A DNA stretch of 64,000 nt from Ferirhizobium litorale (lineage in GTDB: Bacteria > Pseudomonadota > Alphaproteobacteria > Rhizobiales > Rhizobiaceae), in contig JALDYZ010000008.1 in NCBI GenBank assembly GCA_030028905.1, positions 1-64,000 of the forward strand. Direction: 5' to 3'. A program made the position numbers and the translations under genes. Shown here one piece after another: positions 17,035 through 26,550 of the stretch. The stretch's first letter is position 1. The number at the start of each line of letters is the position of its first letter. Below the pieces are notes generated by a model. The model was not told the origin of the DNA and did no database searches. It saw nothing but the letters and a program-made list of their open reading frames with translations.

Positions 17035-18813
17035 ATGACGGGCACAGACAATCAGATGACGGGCGCGGAGATCGTCCTCAAGGCGCTGAAAGACAACGGC
17101 GTCGAACACATCTTCGGCTATCCGGGCGGCGCGGTGCTGCCGATCTATGACGAGATCTTCCAGCAGGACGACATCCAGCATATCCTTGTGCGCCACGAGC
17201 AGGGCGCCGGCCATGCGGCCGAGGGCTATGCCCGTTCCACCGGAAAGGTCGGCGTCATGTTGGTCACGTCCGGTCCGGGCGCCACCAATGCGGTGACGCC
17301 GCTGCAGGACGCCCTGATGGACAGCGTGCCGATCGTTTGCCTCACCGGACAGGTGCCGACGAGCCTGATCGGCTCCGATGCCTTCCAGGAATGCGACACC
17401 GTCGGCATTACGCGCCCTTGCACCAAGCACAACTGGCTGGTCAAGGACGTCAACGATCTCGCCCGCATCATCCACGAGGCCTTCCGCATCGCCCAGAGCG
17501 GCCGGCCGGGTCCCGTCGTCGTCGACATCCCGAAGGATGTCCAGTTCGCGACCGGCACCTACACGGCGCCGGAGACCCACAAGGTCCAGAAGAGTTACCA
17601 GCCCAAGGTCCAGGGCGACCTCAACGCCATCAAGGCTGCGATCGAGCTGATGGCGACGGCGCGCCGTCCGGTCATCTACACCGGTGGCGGCGTCATCAAT
17701 TCCGGTCCGGAAGCCTCCAAGCTGCTGCGCGAACTGGTCGAGCTCACCGATTTCCCGATCACCTCGACCCTGATGGGGCTCGGCGCCTATCCGGCATCCG
17801 GCAAGAACTGGCTAAAGATGCTCGGTATGCACGGCTCCTACGAAGCCAACATGGCGATGCACGACTGTGACGTTATGGTTTGCATCGGCGCCCGTTTCGA
17901 CGATCGCATCACCGGCCGCCTGAATGCCTTCTCGCCCAATTCGAAGAAGATCCACGTCGATATCGACGCCTCTTCGATCAACAAGAACGTCCATGTCGAC
18001 GTTCCGATCGTCGGCGATGTAGCGAGCGTCCTGGAGGACATGGTCCGCTTGTGGCGGGCCCTGCCGAAGAAGCAGGAAAAGACGCAGATCGCCGAATGGT
18101 GGCAGAGCATCACCAAGTGGCGGGCGCGCAATTCGTTCGCCTATGCGACGAACAACGACGTCATCATGCCGCAATATGCGATCCAGCGGCTGTTCGAACT
18201 GACCAGGGGCCGCGATACCTACATCACCACCGAAGTCGGCCAGCACCAGATGTGGGCGGCGCAGTTCTTCGAATTCGAGGAGCCGAACCGCTGGATGACC
18301 TCGGGCGGCCTCGGTACGATGGGCTACGGCCTGCCGGCCGCGCTCGGCGTGCAGATCGCCCATCCGGAGAGCCTTGTCATCGACATCGCTGGCGATGCCT
18401 CGATACAGATGTGCATCCAGGAAATGTCCTGCGCGGTGCAGTACAATGCTCCGATCAAGATCTTCATCCTCAACAACCAGTACATGGGCATGGTGCGCCA
18501 GTGGCAGCAACTGCTGCACGGCAACCGCCTGTCGAACTCCTATACCGAGGCGATGCCCGACTTCGTCAAGCTGGCGGAAGCCTATGGCGCCGTCGGCCTG
18601 CGCTGTGAGAAGCCGGCCGATCTCGACGGCGCGATCATGGAGATGATCGACGTCAAGAAGCCGGTGATCTTCGACTGCCGCGTCGCCAATCTGGCCAATT
18701 GCTTCCCGATGATTCCCTCGGGCAAGGCACACAACGAAATGCTGTTGCCGGACGAGGCCACCGACGAAGCCGTCGCCAACGCCATCGATGCCAAGGGCCG
18801 CCAGCTCGTCTGA
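17035..18813 (+). CDS. ilvI: acetolactate synthase large subunit
   Basis: The catalytic, thiamine-diphosphate-dependent subunit (592 aa) that condenses pyruvate with pyruvate or 2-oxobutyrate at the start of valine/leucine/isoleucine synthesis. The catalytic Glu is in LVRHEQGAGHAAEGYARSTG, the FAD-binding middle domain has PVIYTGGGVINSG, and the diphosphate/Mg site is DIAGDASIQM with NNQYMGMVRQWQ. MTGTDNQMTGAEIV at 17035 is the preferred start; an in-frame ATG at 16981 directly abuts the attenuator T run and has no ribosome site. ilvH follows 24 bases later. Confidence 0.96.
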   Translation: MTGTDNQMTGAEIVLKALKDNGVEHIFGYPGGAVLPIYDEIFQQDDIQHILVRHEQGAGHAAEGYARSTGKVGVMLVTSGPGATNAVTPLQDALMDSVPIVCLTGQVPTSLIGSDAFQECDTVGITRPCTKHNWLVKDVNDLARIIHEAFRIAQSGRPGPVVVDIPKDVQFATGTYTAPETHKVQKSYQPKVQGDLNAIKAAIELMATARRPVIYTGGGVINSGPEASKLLRELVELTDFPITSTLMGLGAYPASGKNWLKMLGMHGSYEANMAMHDCDVMVCIGARFDDRITGRLNAFSPNSKKIHVDIDASSINKNVHVDVPIVGDVASVLEDMVRLWRALPKKQEKTQIAEWWQSITKWRARNSFAYATNNDVIMPQYAIQRLFELTRGRDTYITTEVGQHQMWAAQFFEFEEPNRWMTSGGLGTMGYGLPAALGVQIAHPESLVIDIAGDASIQMCIQEMSCAVQYNAPIKIFILNNQYMGMVRQWQQLLHGNRLSNSYTEAMPDFVKLAEAYGAVGLRCEKPADLDGAIMEMIDVKKPVIFDCRVANLANCFPMIPSGKAHNEMLLPDEATDEAVANAIDAKGRQLV

Positions 18814-18837
18814 GGATCTGGGAGAGGAACTCGAAAC

Positions 18838-19410
18838 ATGAACGCACACCTACAGCCGACGGGCTCCGCCTACTTCATCTCCCGGGAAACCGCCCCGGCC
18901 GAAAGCCATACGCTTTCGGTGCTGGTGGACAACGAGCCGGGCGTGCTCGCCCGCGTGATCGGATTGTTCTCCGGCCGCGGCTACAACATCGAAAGCCTGA
19001 CCGTCTCGGAAACCGAACATCTGGCGCATCTGTCGCGCATCACCATTCTGACCAGCGGTCCCCCGCACGTGCTGGAGCAGATCAAGGCCCAGCTCGAGCG
19101 CATCGTGCCGGTCCACAGGGTGGTGGACCTTACGGTGCGCGCCCGGGAACTCGGCCAGGAGCGGCCGCTGGAGCGTGAACTGGCGCTGGTCAAGGTGTCG
19201 GGTGCAGGCGAGAACCGTGTCGAGGCGCTGCGCCTTGCCGATGCCTTCCGCGCCAAGGTGATCGACGCCAATGTCGAGCATTTCGTCTTCGAAATCACCG
19301 GCAAGGTGTCGAAGATCGACCAGTTCGTCGCGATCATGAAGCCGCTCGGCCTGATCGAGGTTTGCCGCACCGGTATTGCGGCGATGAACCGTGGTCCACA
19401 GGGGATGTAA
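18838..19410 (+). CDS. ilvH: acetolactate synthase small (regulatory) subunit
   Basis: A 190-aa regulatory subunit that stimulates IlvI and confers valine feedback inhibition. The N-terminal ACT domain reads HTLSVLVDNEPGVLARVIGLFSGRGYNIESL (shown here in part as GVLARVIGLFSGRGYNI), and the C-terminal domain has ALVKVSGAGENR and FEITGKVSKIDQF. Complete length for the family. GGGAGAGGA precedes the ATG, and a GC-rich hairpin ends the operon. Confidence 0.96.
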   Translation: MNAHLQPTGSAYFISRETAPAESHTLSVLVDNEPGVLARVIGLFSGRGYNIESLTVSETEHLAHLSRITILTSGPPHVLEQIKAQLERIVPVHRVVDLTVRARELGQERPLERELALVKVSGAGENRVEALRLADAFRAKVIDANVEHFVFEITGKVSKIDQFVAIMKPLGLIEVCRTGIAAMNRGPQGM

Positions 19411-19422
19411 CACAGCACCATT

Positions 19423-19444
19423 GCCGGACGCCTTGGCGTCCGGC
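19423..19444 (+). terminator. terminator hairpin after ilvIH
   Basis: GCCGGACGCC and GGCGTCCGGC are perfect complements around a minimal loop, 12 bases after the ilvH stop. A short pyrimidine tract follows rather than a clean T run. It probably ends the ilvIH transcript and may also serve the convergent LysR gene. Confidence 0.65.
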
Positions 19445-19527
19445 TTGTCCTGCCCACTTGACGCTCGTGGTGGTGCGCCGTCGCGGCATGAATATCGACC
19501 GCTCGGTGCCTCTGCTGTCGAGCGACC

Positions 19528-20517
19528 TTATTCGGCGGCGATCATCTCGACTTCGGGCCCGGCATTCGCGTCAAGGACCTTGGCGCGCACGGGTTCGAGT
19601 GCCGCAAGGACCATTTTGCGCAGCCATGCATGGCCGGAGTTGCGGTCGGACGAAGCGTGCCATGCAAGCGAGATATCATAGGGCGGGACATCCACCGGCC
19701 CCGGGCTGATAGCGAGACCGAAAACGGGAGCCCAAGCCCGGGCGAAGCTTGCCGGCACGGCAGCAATCATGCGCGTCTCCCGAACCAGGATCGGCAGCGT
19801 GAAGAGGTGGGGTGTCGTGACCGCTGCGTGGCGCTTCAGCCCACGATCAGCCAGAATCTCGTCCACGAGGCGGCAATGGCCGTCCTTGGTGACGATCACG
19901 GCCTGCGGGGTCGCGAGAAACGTTTCCAGGTCGATCGTGCCGGCATGCCCGGACTTTTCCGGGTTGCTGAGGATGACGTAACGCTCGGACCAGAGCTTGC
20001 GGCGCTTGTGAAGCTCATTGCCAGTCTCCACCTTGCCGATCGCAAGGTCGATCTCGCCGCTGTCCAGCAGATCCGCGGGATAGACCTGGTCGATCGGTCG
20101 GATCACGAAATTGACGTTCGGCGCCTGCTCATGAACGGCGGCGAGAAGCGGCGGCATCAACAGGCTCTCGAGATAATCGGTCAGCCCGAGCGTGAAGGTT
20201 CGCTCATCCGTTGCCGGGTCAAATTGCTCGGGCTCGATCAGGCGCGACTGGATCGTGCAAAGGATGCCGCTGACCGTCTCCGCCAGTTCCTGTGCCCGCG
20301 GCGTCGGTTCGATGCCCCGAGCCGAGCGAACGAACAGCTCGTCGGATAGAAGCGCCCGCAATCGCCCGAGATTGTGGCTCAAGGCGGATTGGGAAGTGCC
20401 GATCCGCTGCGCCGCGCGCGTAACGTTGCGCTCACTCATCAACGCGTCGAACGCGACCAGCAGGTTCAGGTCAAATTTCAAGATATGAGCATGATCGATC
20501 GGCATAATAAATTCCAT
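19528..20517 (-). CDS. LysR-family regulator (NodD/SyrM-like subgroup)
   Basis: A 329-aa LysR-type regulator. The HTH region is FDLNLLVAFDALMSERNVTRAA followed by SQSALSHNLGRLRALLSDELFVRS, the pattern seen in the NodD/SyrM/NahR subgroup, and the effector domain starts near residue 105. An alternative start four codons in (20505, MPIDHAH) is plausible. It is divergent from the ene-reductase gene with a 73-base AT-rich gap, so control of that oxidoreductase is the likely role. The quoted segments are seen; the subgroup is from family knowledge. Confidence 0.88.
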   Translation of the reverse strand: MEFIMPIDHAHILKFDLNLLVAFDALMSERNVTRAAQRIGTSQSALSHNLGRLRALLSDELFVRSARGIEPTPRAQELAETVSGILCTIQSRLIEPEQFDPATDERTFTLGLTDYLESLLMPPLLAAVHEQAPNVNFVIRPIDQVYPADLLDSGEIDLAIGKVETGNELHKRRKLWSERYVILSNPEKSGHAGTIDLETFLATPQAVIVTKDGHCRLVDEILADRGLKRHAAVTTPHLFTLPILVRETRMIAAVPASFARAWAPVFGLAISPGPVDVPPYDISLAWHASSDRNSGHAWLRKMVLAALEPVRAKVLDANAGPEVEMIAAE

Positions 20518-20590
20518 TAATTGGATTTCTTATAAGTCTATAGATATCTATCCCATCGATGATAATCAACCATTGTAAGGAATAACAATC

Positions 20591-21715
20591 ATGAAATCGC
20601 TCTTTGACGCCTATGATATGCGCGGGCGGCAGCTGCGGAACCGTTTCGTTATGGCGCCCATGACCCGGGCCCGGGCGGCGGACGGCATTGCCGATGAACA
20701 GACAGCCCTTTACTACCGCCAGCGTGCAGGCGCCGGCCTGATCGTCTCCGAGGGAACACCGATTTCGCAAGAGGGAACCGGCTTTGCCTTTATCCCGGGA
20801 ATATGGTCGGAAGCCCAGGTGTCCGGATGGGATGGCGTGACAAAGGCCGTCCATGAAGATGGCGGGGCGATCTTTGCGCAAATCTGGCATGTCGGGCGCA
20901 TGTCGCACACCTCGCTTCAGCCGGCCGGCCGGCAACCCGTCAGTTCGAGCGCCAAGCCGGCCCGCGACGACAAGAGCATGGCCTTTACCGTCAACGACAA
21001 CGGCGTCGCAGGCTTCGTCGAGGCCAGCGTTCCACGGCCGTTGCAGACCGCCGAGATCGCGAGAATTGTCGACGACTTCGCCAATGCCGCGTCGAACGCC
21101 GTCGCCGCCGGGTTTGATGGCGTCGAGATCCACGGTGCGAACGGCTACCTGATCGAGCAGTTCCTCAATCCGCATGTCAACGACCGTTCCGACCGGTACG
21201 GCGCCGGCACCGTCGAGGACCGGATCCGGTTCGTCCTCGAGATCGTGGATGCCGTGGTGGCGCGCATTGGCGCCGACAAGGTCGGAATCCGGTTCTCGCC
21301 GTTCGGCAAGCTCTTCGACATGCCGCATCACCCAATGATCGAAGAAACCTACCTGCATCTTGCGGCGGCGCTTGAGATCCGCAAGATCGCCTATGTCCAC
21401 CTGATGGACCAGGGCCCAGCCGGGGTTCCTGCGATTTCCGACGCGTTCCTGCGCCGTTTCCGCGAGGCCTATTCCGGGACGCTGATCCTGGCGGGTTCGA
21501 TGAACAAGAACCGTGCCGAGCAACTGCTTCAGGACGATCTGATCGATCTTGCCGGTTTCGGCCAGCCGTTCATTGCAAATCCCGATCTGGTGGAACGCCT
21601 GCGGCGGGACCAACCTTTGGCGAAGCCCATCCGCGAGACCTATTACGGCGGTGGTGCCGAAGGCTACACCGACTACCCGGTCTACGAGGATAGCGCCGAA
21701 GCCAAGGCCGCCTGA
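20591..21715 (+). CDS. old-yellow-enzyme family alkene reductase
   Basis: A 374-aa FMN-dependent ene-reductase of the NemA/XenB type, reducing activated C=C bonds (and in relatives nitro compounds) with NAD(P)H. The FMN/substrate residues appear in APMTRARA, in QIWHVGRMSH, and in the HGANGYLIEQFL-NPHVNDRSDRYG block. AAGGAATAACA precedes the ATG. It stands alone opposite a LysR regulator, a common arrangement for induction by electrophiles. Confidence 0.93.
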   Translation: MKSLFDAYDMRGRQLRNRFVMAPMTRARAADGIADEQTALYYRQRAGAGLIVSEGTPISQEGTGFAFIPGIWSEAQVSGWDGVTKAVHEDGGAIFAQIWHVGRMSHTSLQPAGRQPVSSSAKPARDDKSMAFTVNDNGVAGFVEASVPRPLQTAEIARIVDDFANAASNAVAAGFDGVEIHGANGYLIEQFLNPHVNDRSDRYGAGTVEDRIRFVLEIVDAVVARIGADKVGIRFSPFGKLFDMPHHPMIEETYLHLAAALEIRKIAYVHLMDQGPAGVPAISDAFLRRFREAYSGTLILAGSMNKNRAEQLLQDDLIDLAGFGQPFIANPDLVERLRRDQPLAKPIRETYYGGGAEGYTDYPVYEDSAEAKAA

Positions 21716-21846
21716 TCACAGACGATCCACCGGCAGTTCGTTGATGCTGGACGCAAGACATTGCGGCCCCGAAGCACAGGCTCGGGGCTGCAATTCGCTT
21801 CAAGGCAGTGCGCTGGCAGGCTCGGCGGGCAGATCACGCAAGGTGC

Positions 21847-22692
21847 TCAGAGCATTTCCAGAGGCACCCTGGCATCGGGTGGCGGGAAGATTGCATCGAG
21901 TGCCACCACATCGTCTGGCGTGAGCACAATGTCGGTTGCGGCCCGGTTTTCGCGGACACGCCCCGTGCTCGAGGTTTTCGGGATGGCGATGACGCCGGGC
22001 TTGGTCAGCAGCCAGGCGAGCGCCACCTGGGCCGGAGTCGCCTGGTAGGCCTTGGCGATATGGATCAGGTCGGGATGGTGGGCGAGCCGTCCCTGCTCGA
22101 TCGGGCAATAGGCCATCACGGCGATCCGACGATGCTGGCACCACGGAAGCAGGTCATATTCGATGCCGCGGCGGCCGAGGTTGTAGAGAACCTGATTGGC
22201 ATCGACGTCGCCGCCGTCCATCACCTCCATCAGTTCCTCCATGTCGCCGATGTCGAAATTCGACACGCCCCAGGCGCCGATCTTGTCCTGCTCCTTCAGC
22301 GACTCGAATGCCTCGACCGTTTCCTCGAGAGGATAATTGCCGCGCCAATGGAGAAGGTAAAGGTCGATGTAGTCGGTGCCGAGGCGCTTCAAGCTCGCCT
22401 CGCATGCCGCCTGGGTGCCCTCCAGGCTGGCATTCCATGGATAGACCTTGCTCACGAGAAATACCTTGTCCCTGCGGGCGCGGATCGCTTCGGCGACGAT
22501 TTTCTCGGCTCCGCCCTCGGCGTACATCTCCGCCGTGTCGATCAGCGTCATGCCAAGATCGATCCCGAGTTGCAGGCTTGCAATCTCGTCGTTCGCGCGG
22601 CCACGATCCTCGCCCATGTTCCATGTTCCCTGGCCGAGCGCAGGAACGGTGATGCCGGATGGAAAGGTAACGGTCGGGATCGGGTCGTGCAT
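21847..22692 (-). CDS. aldo/keto reductase
   Basis: A 281-aa NADPH-dependent aldo/keto reductase with the catalytic tetrad visible: Asp in IDTAEMY, Tyr in AEMYAEGG, Lys in LVSKVYPWN and His in YLLHWRGNY. The cofactor-binding end [13 protein letters not shown] is present. The start MHDPIPTV at 22692 follows AAGGA; an upstream frame to 22749 adds residues with no similarity. It is convergent with the ene-reductase; the substrate is unknown. Confidence 0.9.
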   Translation of the reverse strand: MHDPIPTVTFPSGITVPALGQGTWNMGEDRGRANDEIASLQLGIDLGMTLIDTAEMYAEGGAEKIVAEAIRARRDKVFLVSKVYPWNASLEGTQAACEASLKRLGTDYIDLYLLHWRGNYPLEETVEAFESLKEQDKIGAWGVSNFDIGDMEELMEVMDGGDVDANQVLYNLGRRGIEYDLLPWCQHRRIAVMAYCPIEQGRLAHHPDLIHIAKAYQATPAQVALAWLLTKPGVIAIPKTSSTGRVRENRAATDIVLTPDDVVALDAIFPPPDARVPLEML

Positions 22693-22869
22693 GAGGCTTT
22701 CCTTGCTTCGAAGCACCAGAGTAGCTGAGTTGCAGGTGCATGCAACCATGCTGCTACCGCAGGAGGATCATCTTTTATTGTAACGAATACAAAGATCCGC
22801 TGGCAGACCGTTGCGCTCTAAAATATATCGATCCGGTCGGCGCAAACGTGCCGACGATGGAGGATATTC

Positions 22870-23463
22870 ATGGCGCCGGAAACTGCTGTCGCGCTCGTAC
22901 TGTTTGCATTCACCACCTCGATCACCCCGGGGCCGAACAACATGATGCTTTTTGCCTCGGGCGTGAATTTCGGCTTTCGGCGCACCATTCCGCACATGCT
23001 CGGGATCGGCGCCGGCTTCTTCTCGCTGCTGATCGCGGTGGGCTTCGGTCTCGGGGCGCTGCTTCACACGGTGCCGGTTCTTTACACGACGCTGAAGTTC
23101 GCGGGCGGCATCTATCTCGCGTGGATCGCCTGGAAGATCGCGACGTCGCGGTCGCTGTCAAATGGAGAGGTGGGTGCCCGGCCGATGACCTTCCTCGGTG
23201 CTGCCGCCTTCCAATGGGTCAATCCGAAGGCGTGGGTGATGGCGGTAACCGCCATGGCAACCTACACGGACCCGCAACAGTACGCGTTTACCGTATTGAT
23301 GGTCGGGTTCGCCTTCGCCCTCGTCAATGTCCCGAGCGTCTCCACCTGGGCGGGTTTCGGTTCGGCGCTGCGCGAATGGCTTTCGGTGCCGGCCCGCCTC
23401 AAATGGTTCAACATCACCATGGGCGTGCTGCTGGTCCTCAGCCTGTGGCCGATGCTGCGGTAG
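22870..23463 (+). CDS. LysE/RhtB-family amino-acid exporter
   Basis: A 197-aa inner-membrane exporter with about six hydrophobic helices. The family signature TSITPGPNNMMLFASGVNFGFR opens the protein (shown as TPGPNNMMLFASG), and GGIYLAWIAWKIA and AFQWVNPKAWVMAV follow. Members export amino acids or small metabolites. GGAGGA lies upstream of the ATG. It is 149 bases ahead of the nitrile hydratase genes on the same strand; a functional link, for instance export of amide-derived products, is only a guess. Confidence 0.9.
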   Translation: MAPETAVALVLFAFTTSITPGPNNMMLFASGVNFGFRRTIPHMLGIGAGFFSLLIAVGFGLGALLHTVPVLYTTLKFAGGIYLAWIAWKIATSRSLSNGEVGARPMTFLGAAAFQWVNPKAWVMAVTAMATYTDPQQYAFTVLMVGFAFALVNVPSVSTWAGFGSALREWLSVPARLKWFNITMGVLLVLSLWPMLR

Positions 23464-23611
23464 GCCAGGTCGCGAGACTGGGCGGCATGTCTCCAAGAAC
23501 CATTTCGGGGCAAGGGCATAGAGGAGTCGACCGCTTTCCGAAGCGTGCTGAACGCCATTGGCAATTTTCGGACTCGGGGCTATTGTCCGACCCTTACGGA
23601 GGTATCGACCC

Positions 23612-24250
23612 GTGCCCAGCCATCATCACGACCATGATCACCACGATCATGACCACGACAACCGCTATTCCGACATGCAGGCGCGCGTGAAGGCGCTGGA
23701 AACGCTGCTGACGGAAAAGGGCCTCATCGATCCCGCCGCCCTCGATGCCATCGTCGAGACCTACGAGACGAAGGTCGGTCCGCGTAACGGCGCCCATGTG
23801 GTGGCCAAGGCATGGACGGATCCGGATTTCGCCGCATGGCTCAGGAAGGACGCCACCGCCGCGATCGCAAGCCTCGGATATACCGGGCGGCAGGGCGAGC
23901 ACATGCGGGCGGTCTTCAACACGGCGGACACCCACAATGTCGTCGTCTGCACGCTCTGCTCCTGCTATCCATGGTCGGTGCTCGGCCTGCCGCCGGTCTG
24001 GTACAAGGCGCCAGCCTATCGCTCGCGGGCGGTCATCGATCCGCGCGGCGTGCTCGAGGAATTCGGCGTAACACTTGCGCAGGACATGAAGATCCGCGTC
24101 TGGGATTCCACCGCCGAGCTTCGCTACCTGGTGATCCCCGAGCGACCGGCGGGCACCGAAGGCATGACGGCCGAAGAACTGGCCGTGCTCGTCACCCGGG
24201 ATTCGATGATCGGGACGGGACTTGCTAAAACGCCGGAGGCATCGTCATGA
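23612..24250 (+). CDS. nthA: nitrile hydratase alpha subunit, cobalt type
   Basis: A 212-aa alpha subunit that hydrates nitriles to amides. The metal-binding claw is [10 protein letters not shown] with Cys113, Cys116 and Cys118; Thr in CTLCSC marks the cobalt class, Ser would indicate iron. The start is GTG at 23612, nine bases after GGAGG, rather than a longer frame from 23558. Unusually, residues 4-17 are almost all His and Asp, a potential metal-binding tail. Overlaps the beta subunit by 4 bases (ATGA). Confidence 0.93.
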   Translation: MPSHHHDHDHHDHDHDNRYSDMQARVKALETLLTEKGLIDPAALDAIVETYETKVGPRNGAHVVAKAWTDPDFAAWLRKDATAAIASLGYTGRQGEHMRAVFNTADTHNVVVCTLCSCYPWSVLGLPPVWYKAPAYRSRAVIDPRGVLEEFGVTLAQDMKIRVWDSTAELRYLVIPERPAGTEGMTAEELAVLVTRDSMIGTGLAKTPEASS

Positions 24251-24906
24251 ACGGTCCGCACGACCTTGGCGGCCAGATGGGATTCGGCCCTGTTGCGCCG
24301 GAGGTGAACGAGCCGGTCTTCCATGCGAACTGGGAGAAGCGGGCGCTCGGTATCACGCTTTCCTGCGGCGCCTTCGGCGCGTGGAACATCGACGAGAGCC
24401 GCCATGCGCGCGAAAATATTGCGCCCGCCGACTATCTTTCGGCGAGCTACTACGAGATCTGGATCCGTGCGCTCGAAACACTGCTGGAACGCCATGGCTT
24501 CGCGACCGCCACGGAGCTTTCCGCCGGGCATCACATGGTCGACGGCCGGGAACCGAAGCGGGTGCTGACGGCGGAGATGGTGGAAGGCGTGCTCTCCAAG
24601 GGGAGCGCCTGCGACCGGCCCGTCGCCGAGGCGCCGCGCTTTTCCGTCGGCGACAGGGTCAGGACCCGCAACTTCAATCCCGAGACACACACGCGGCTGC
24701 CACGTTACGCCCGCGCCAAGACCGGCGTTGTCGAAGCGGTGCAGGGCTCGTTCGTGTTTCCGGACGACAACGCGCATGGCAGGGGCGAGAACCCGCAATG
24801 GGTCTATACCGTGGTATTCGACGGCGGCGAGATCTGGGGAGAGGGCGTCGATCCGACACTTGCCGTCTCCATCGACGCCTGGGAGAGCTATCTTGAACGC
24901 GTGTGA
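24247..24906 (+). CDS. nthB: nitrile hydratase beta subunit
   Basis: A 219-aa beta subunit that pairs with NthA to form the active site. It begins [16 protein letters not shown], the family opening, and ends with the SH3-like barrel seen in [22 protein letters not shown] and [10 protein letters not shown]. It is translationally coupled to both neighbours: ATGA with the alpha subunit upstream, and a 14-base overlap with the accessory gene downstream. Confidence 0.93.
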   Translation: MNGPHDLGGQMGFGPVAPEVNEPVFHANWEKRALGITLSCGAFGAWNIDESRHARENIAPADYLSASYYEIWIRALETLLERHGFATATELSAGHHMVDGREPKRVLTAEMVEGVLSKGSACDRPVAEAPRFSVGDRVRTRNFNPETHTRLPRYARAKTGVVEAVQGSFVFPDDNAHGRGENPQWVYTVVFDGGEIWGEGVDPTLAVSIDAWESYLERV

Positions 24907-25291
24907 AGTCCCGTCCGAGCTTTCCAATTCGCCGGGCCTGCCGAAATCGCCGGAAGGCGATCCGGTGTTTCCCGAGCCCTGGGCGGCGGAAGCCTTCGCG
25001 ATGACCGTCCACCTGCACCAGAAGGGCGTCTTCAGCTGGGGCGAGTGGGCGCAGGCGCTTTCGGCCGAGTTGCACAAGCCGGGCCGCGCCGATGATGGCA
25101 GCGACTATTTCGATGCCTGGGTGGCCGCTCTTTCCGGTATTCTCGTCGCTCGCGGCATTGCGGACCCCGGCGATATCCTGGCATTGCAGCAGAGCTGGCA
25201 GCGCGCGGCAGAGGCGACGCCGCACGGCAGGCCGATCGAACTGGCGAACGATCCGCTCGGCGTACAGGTCGTGGCCCAAAGCGGCGAGTGA
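24893..25291 (+). CDS. nitrile hydratase accessory/activator protein
   Basis: A 132-aa protein of the nitrile hydratase activator family, which helps insert cobalt and oxidise the claw cysteines through subunit exchange. It resembles the beta-subunit N-terminal half: PVFPEPWAAEAFAMTVHLHQKGVFSWGEWA and YFDAWVAALSGILVARG (quoted in pieces). The start is TTG at 24893 with GGGAGAG five bases upstream; no ATG fits. It completes the usual alpha-beta-activator operon. Confidence 0.85.
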   Translation: MNACEVPSELSNSPGLPKSPEGDPVFPEPWAAEAFAMTVHLHQKGVFSWGEWAQALSAELHKPGRADDGSDYFDAWVAALSGILVARGIADPGDILALQQSWQRAAEATPHGRPIELANDPLGVQVVAQSGE

Positions 25292-25354
25292 ATTTGTTCC
25301 CGTTTGGTGCTTTTTTCATTGCGTCCAGGCTCCGAATCCTGCCAAGTCGCGGCC

Positions 25355-26482
25355 ATGCAGTTTGCTCCGCAACAGGATGAAGCGCTCAAGGCCGTGTCGC
25401 GCTGGCTGAAGGAAGGCCGCTCGCCGGTTTTCCGGCTGTTCGGCTATGCCGGAACCGGCAAGACGACACTTGCTCGCTACTTTGCCGAGCATGTCGACGG
25501 CGAGGTGCTGTTTGCCGCCTTCACCGGAAAGGCGGCGCAGGTCTTGCGGTCGCGCGGCGCCAGCAATGCCAAGACCATCCACTCGCTGATCTATCGTCCA
25601 CGCGGCGAGGAAGAGGTCTCGGACGAGGAAACCGGCAAGACCTCGATTGCGCCGATGTTCTCGATCAACCGCCAGAGCCCGCTTGCCAAGGCAGCGCTGA
25701 TCATCATCGACGAATGCTCGATGGTGGACGAGCAGCTCGGTCGCGACCTGATGAGCTTCGGTACGCCGATCCTCGTGCTCGGCGATCCCGGCCAGTTGCC
25801 GCCGGTCTCGGGTGGCGGCTATTTCACCAACCAGGAGCCGGATTACCTGCTGACCGATATCCACCGGCAGGCGCGCGACAATCCCATCATCCAGCTCGCA
25901 ATGCAGGTGCGCGAGGGCAACGAGATCATGCGCGGCGACTATGGCACGGCGCAGGTGATCTCGAAGGCCGAGGTAACCCAGCCGCTGGTGCTCGAAGCCG
26001 ATCAGGTGCTCGTCGGCACCAACAAGACGCGCCGGCGATACAATCAGCGGCTTCGGGAACTGAAGGGCTTCACCACCGAGTACCCGCAATCGGGCGACAA
26101 GCTGGTGTGCCTCAGGAACGATCCGGCCAAGGGCCTGCTCAACGGATCGCTGTGGCAGGTGATGAGTTCATCCAGGGAGACGGTGAAACCCGGCATCAAC
26201 CTGATGATCCGCCCGGAAGACGACGACATGGATCGCGGGGCGGCGAAGATCAAGCTTCTGAAGGCCGCTTTCGAGGACGTCGATACCGAGATCCCGTGGA
26301 CGACCCGCAAACGCTACGACGAGTTCGACTTCGGCTATGCGTTGACGGTGCACAAGGCGCAAGGTTCGCAGTGGAACAACGTGGTGCTGTTCGATGAAAG
26401 CTGGGCATTCCGCGATACCCGCGAGCGCTGGCTCTACACGGCGATCACCCGTGCCGCCGAAACGCTGACGATCGTGCGCTGA
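25355..26482 (+). CDS. RecD-like ATP-dependent DNA helicase
   Basis: A 375-aa superfamily 1B helicase of the short RecD2/Dda type. Walker A is GYAGTGKTTLAR, Walker B IIDECSMVDE, then GDPGQLPPV, and the UvrD-like C-terminal motif ALTVHKAQGSQWNNVV with a final YTAITRAAETL. The start at 25355 (MQFAPQQDEAL) fits related proteins. The N-terminal extension of true RecD2 is missing. It lies 63 bases after the nitrile hydratase operon but is probably unrelated to it. Confidence 0.88.
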   Translation: MQFAPQQDEALKAVSRWLKEGRSPVFRLFGYAGTGKTTLARYFAEHVDGEVLFAAFTGKAAQVLRSRGASNAKTIHSLIYRPRGEEEVSDEETGKTSIAPMFSINRQSPLAKAALIIIDECSMVDEQLGRDLMSFGTPILVLGDPGQLPPVSGGGYFTNQEPDYLLTDIHRQARDNPIIQLAMQVREGNEIMRGDYGTAQVISKAEVTQPLVLEADQVLVGTNKTRRRYNQRLRELKGFTTEYPQSGDKLVCLRNDPAKGLLNGSLWQVMSSSRETVKPGINLMIRPEDDDMDRGAAKIKLLKAAFEDVDTEIPWTTRKRYDEFDFGYALTVHKAQGSQWNNVVLFDESWAFRDTRERWLYTAITRAAETLTIVR

Positions 26483-26550
26483 AAGCGAATATTCGGAATC
26501 GCTTCAACACCCTTGGTGGTGTTTTCTAAAGTGATCTCTAATATGTAATT

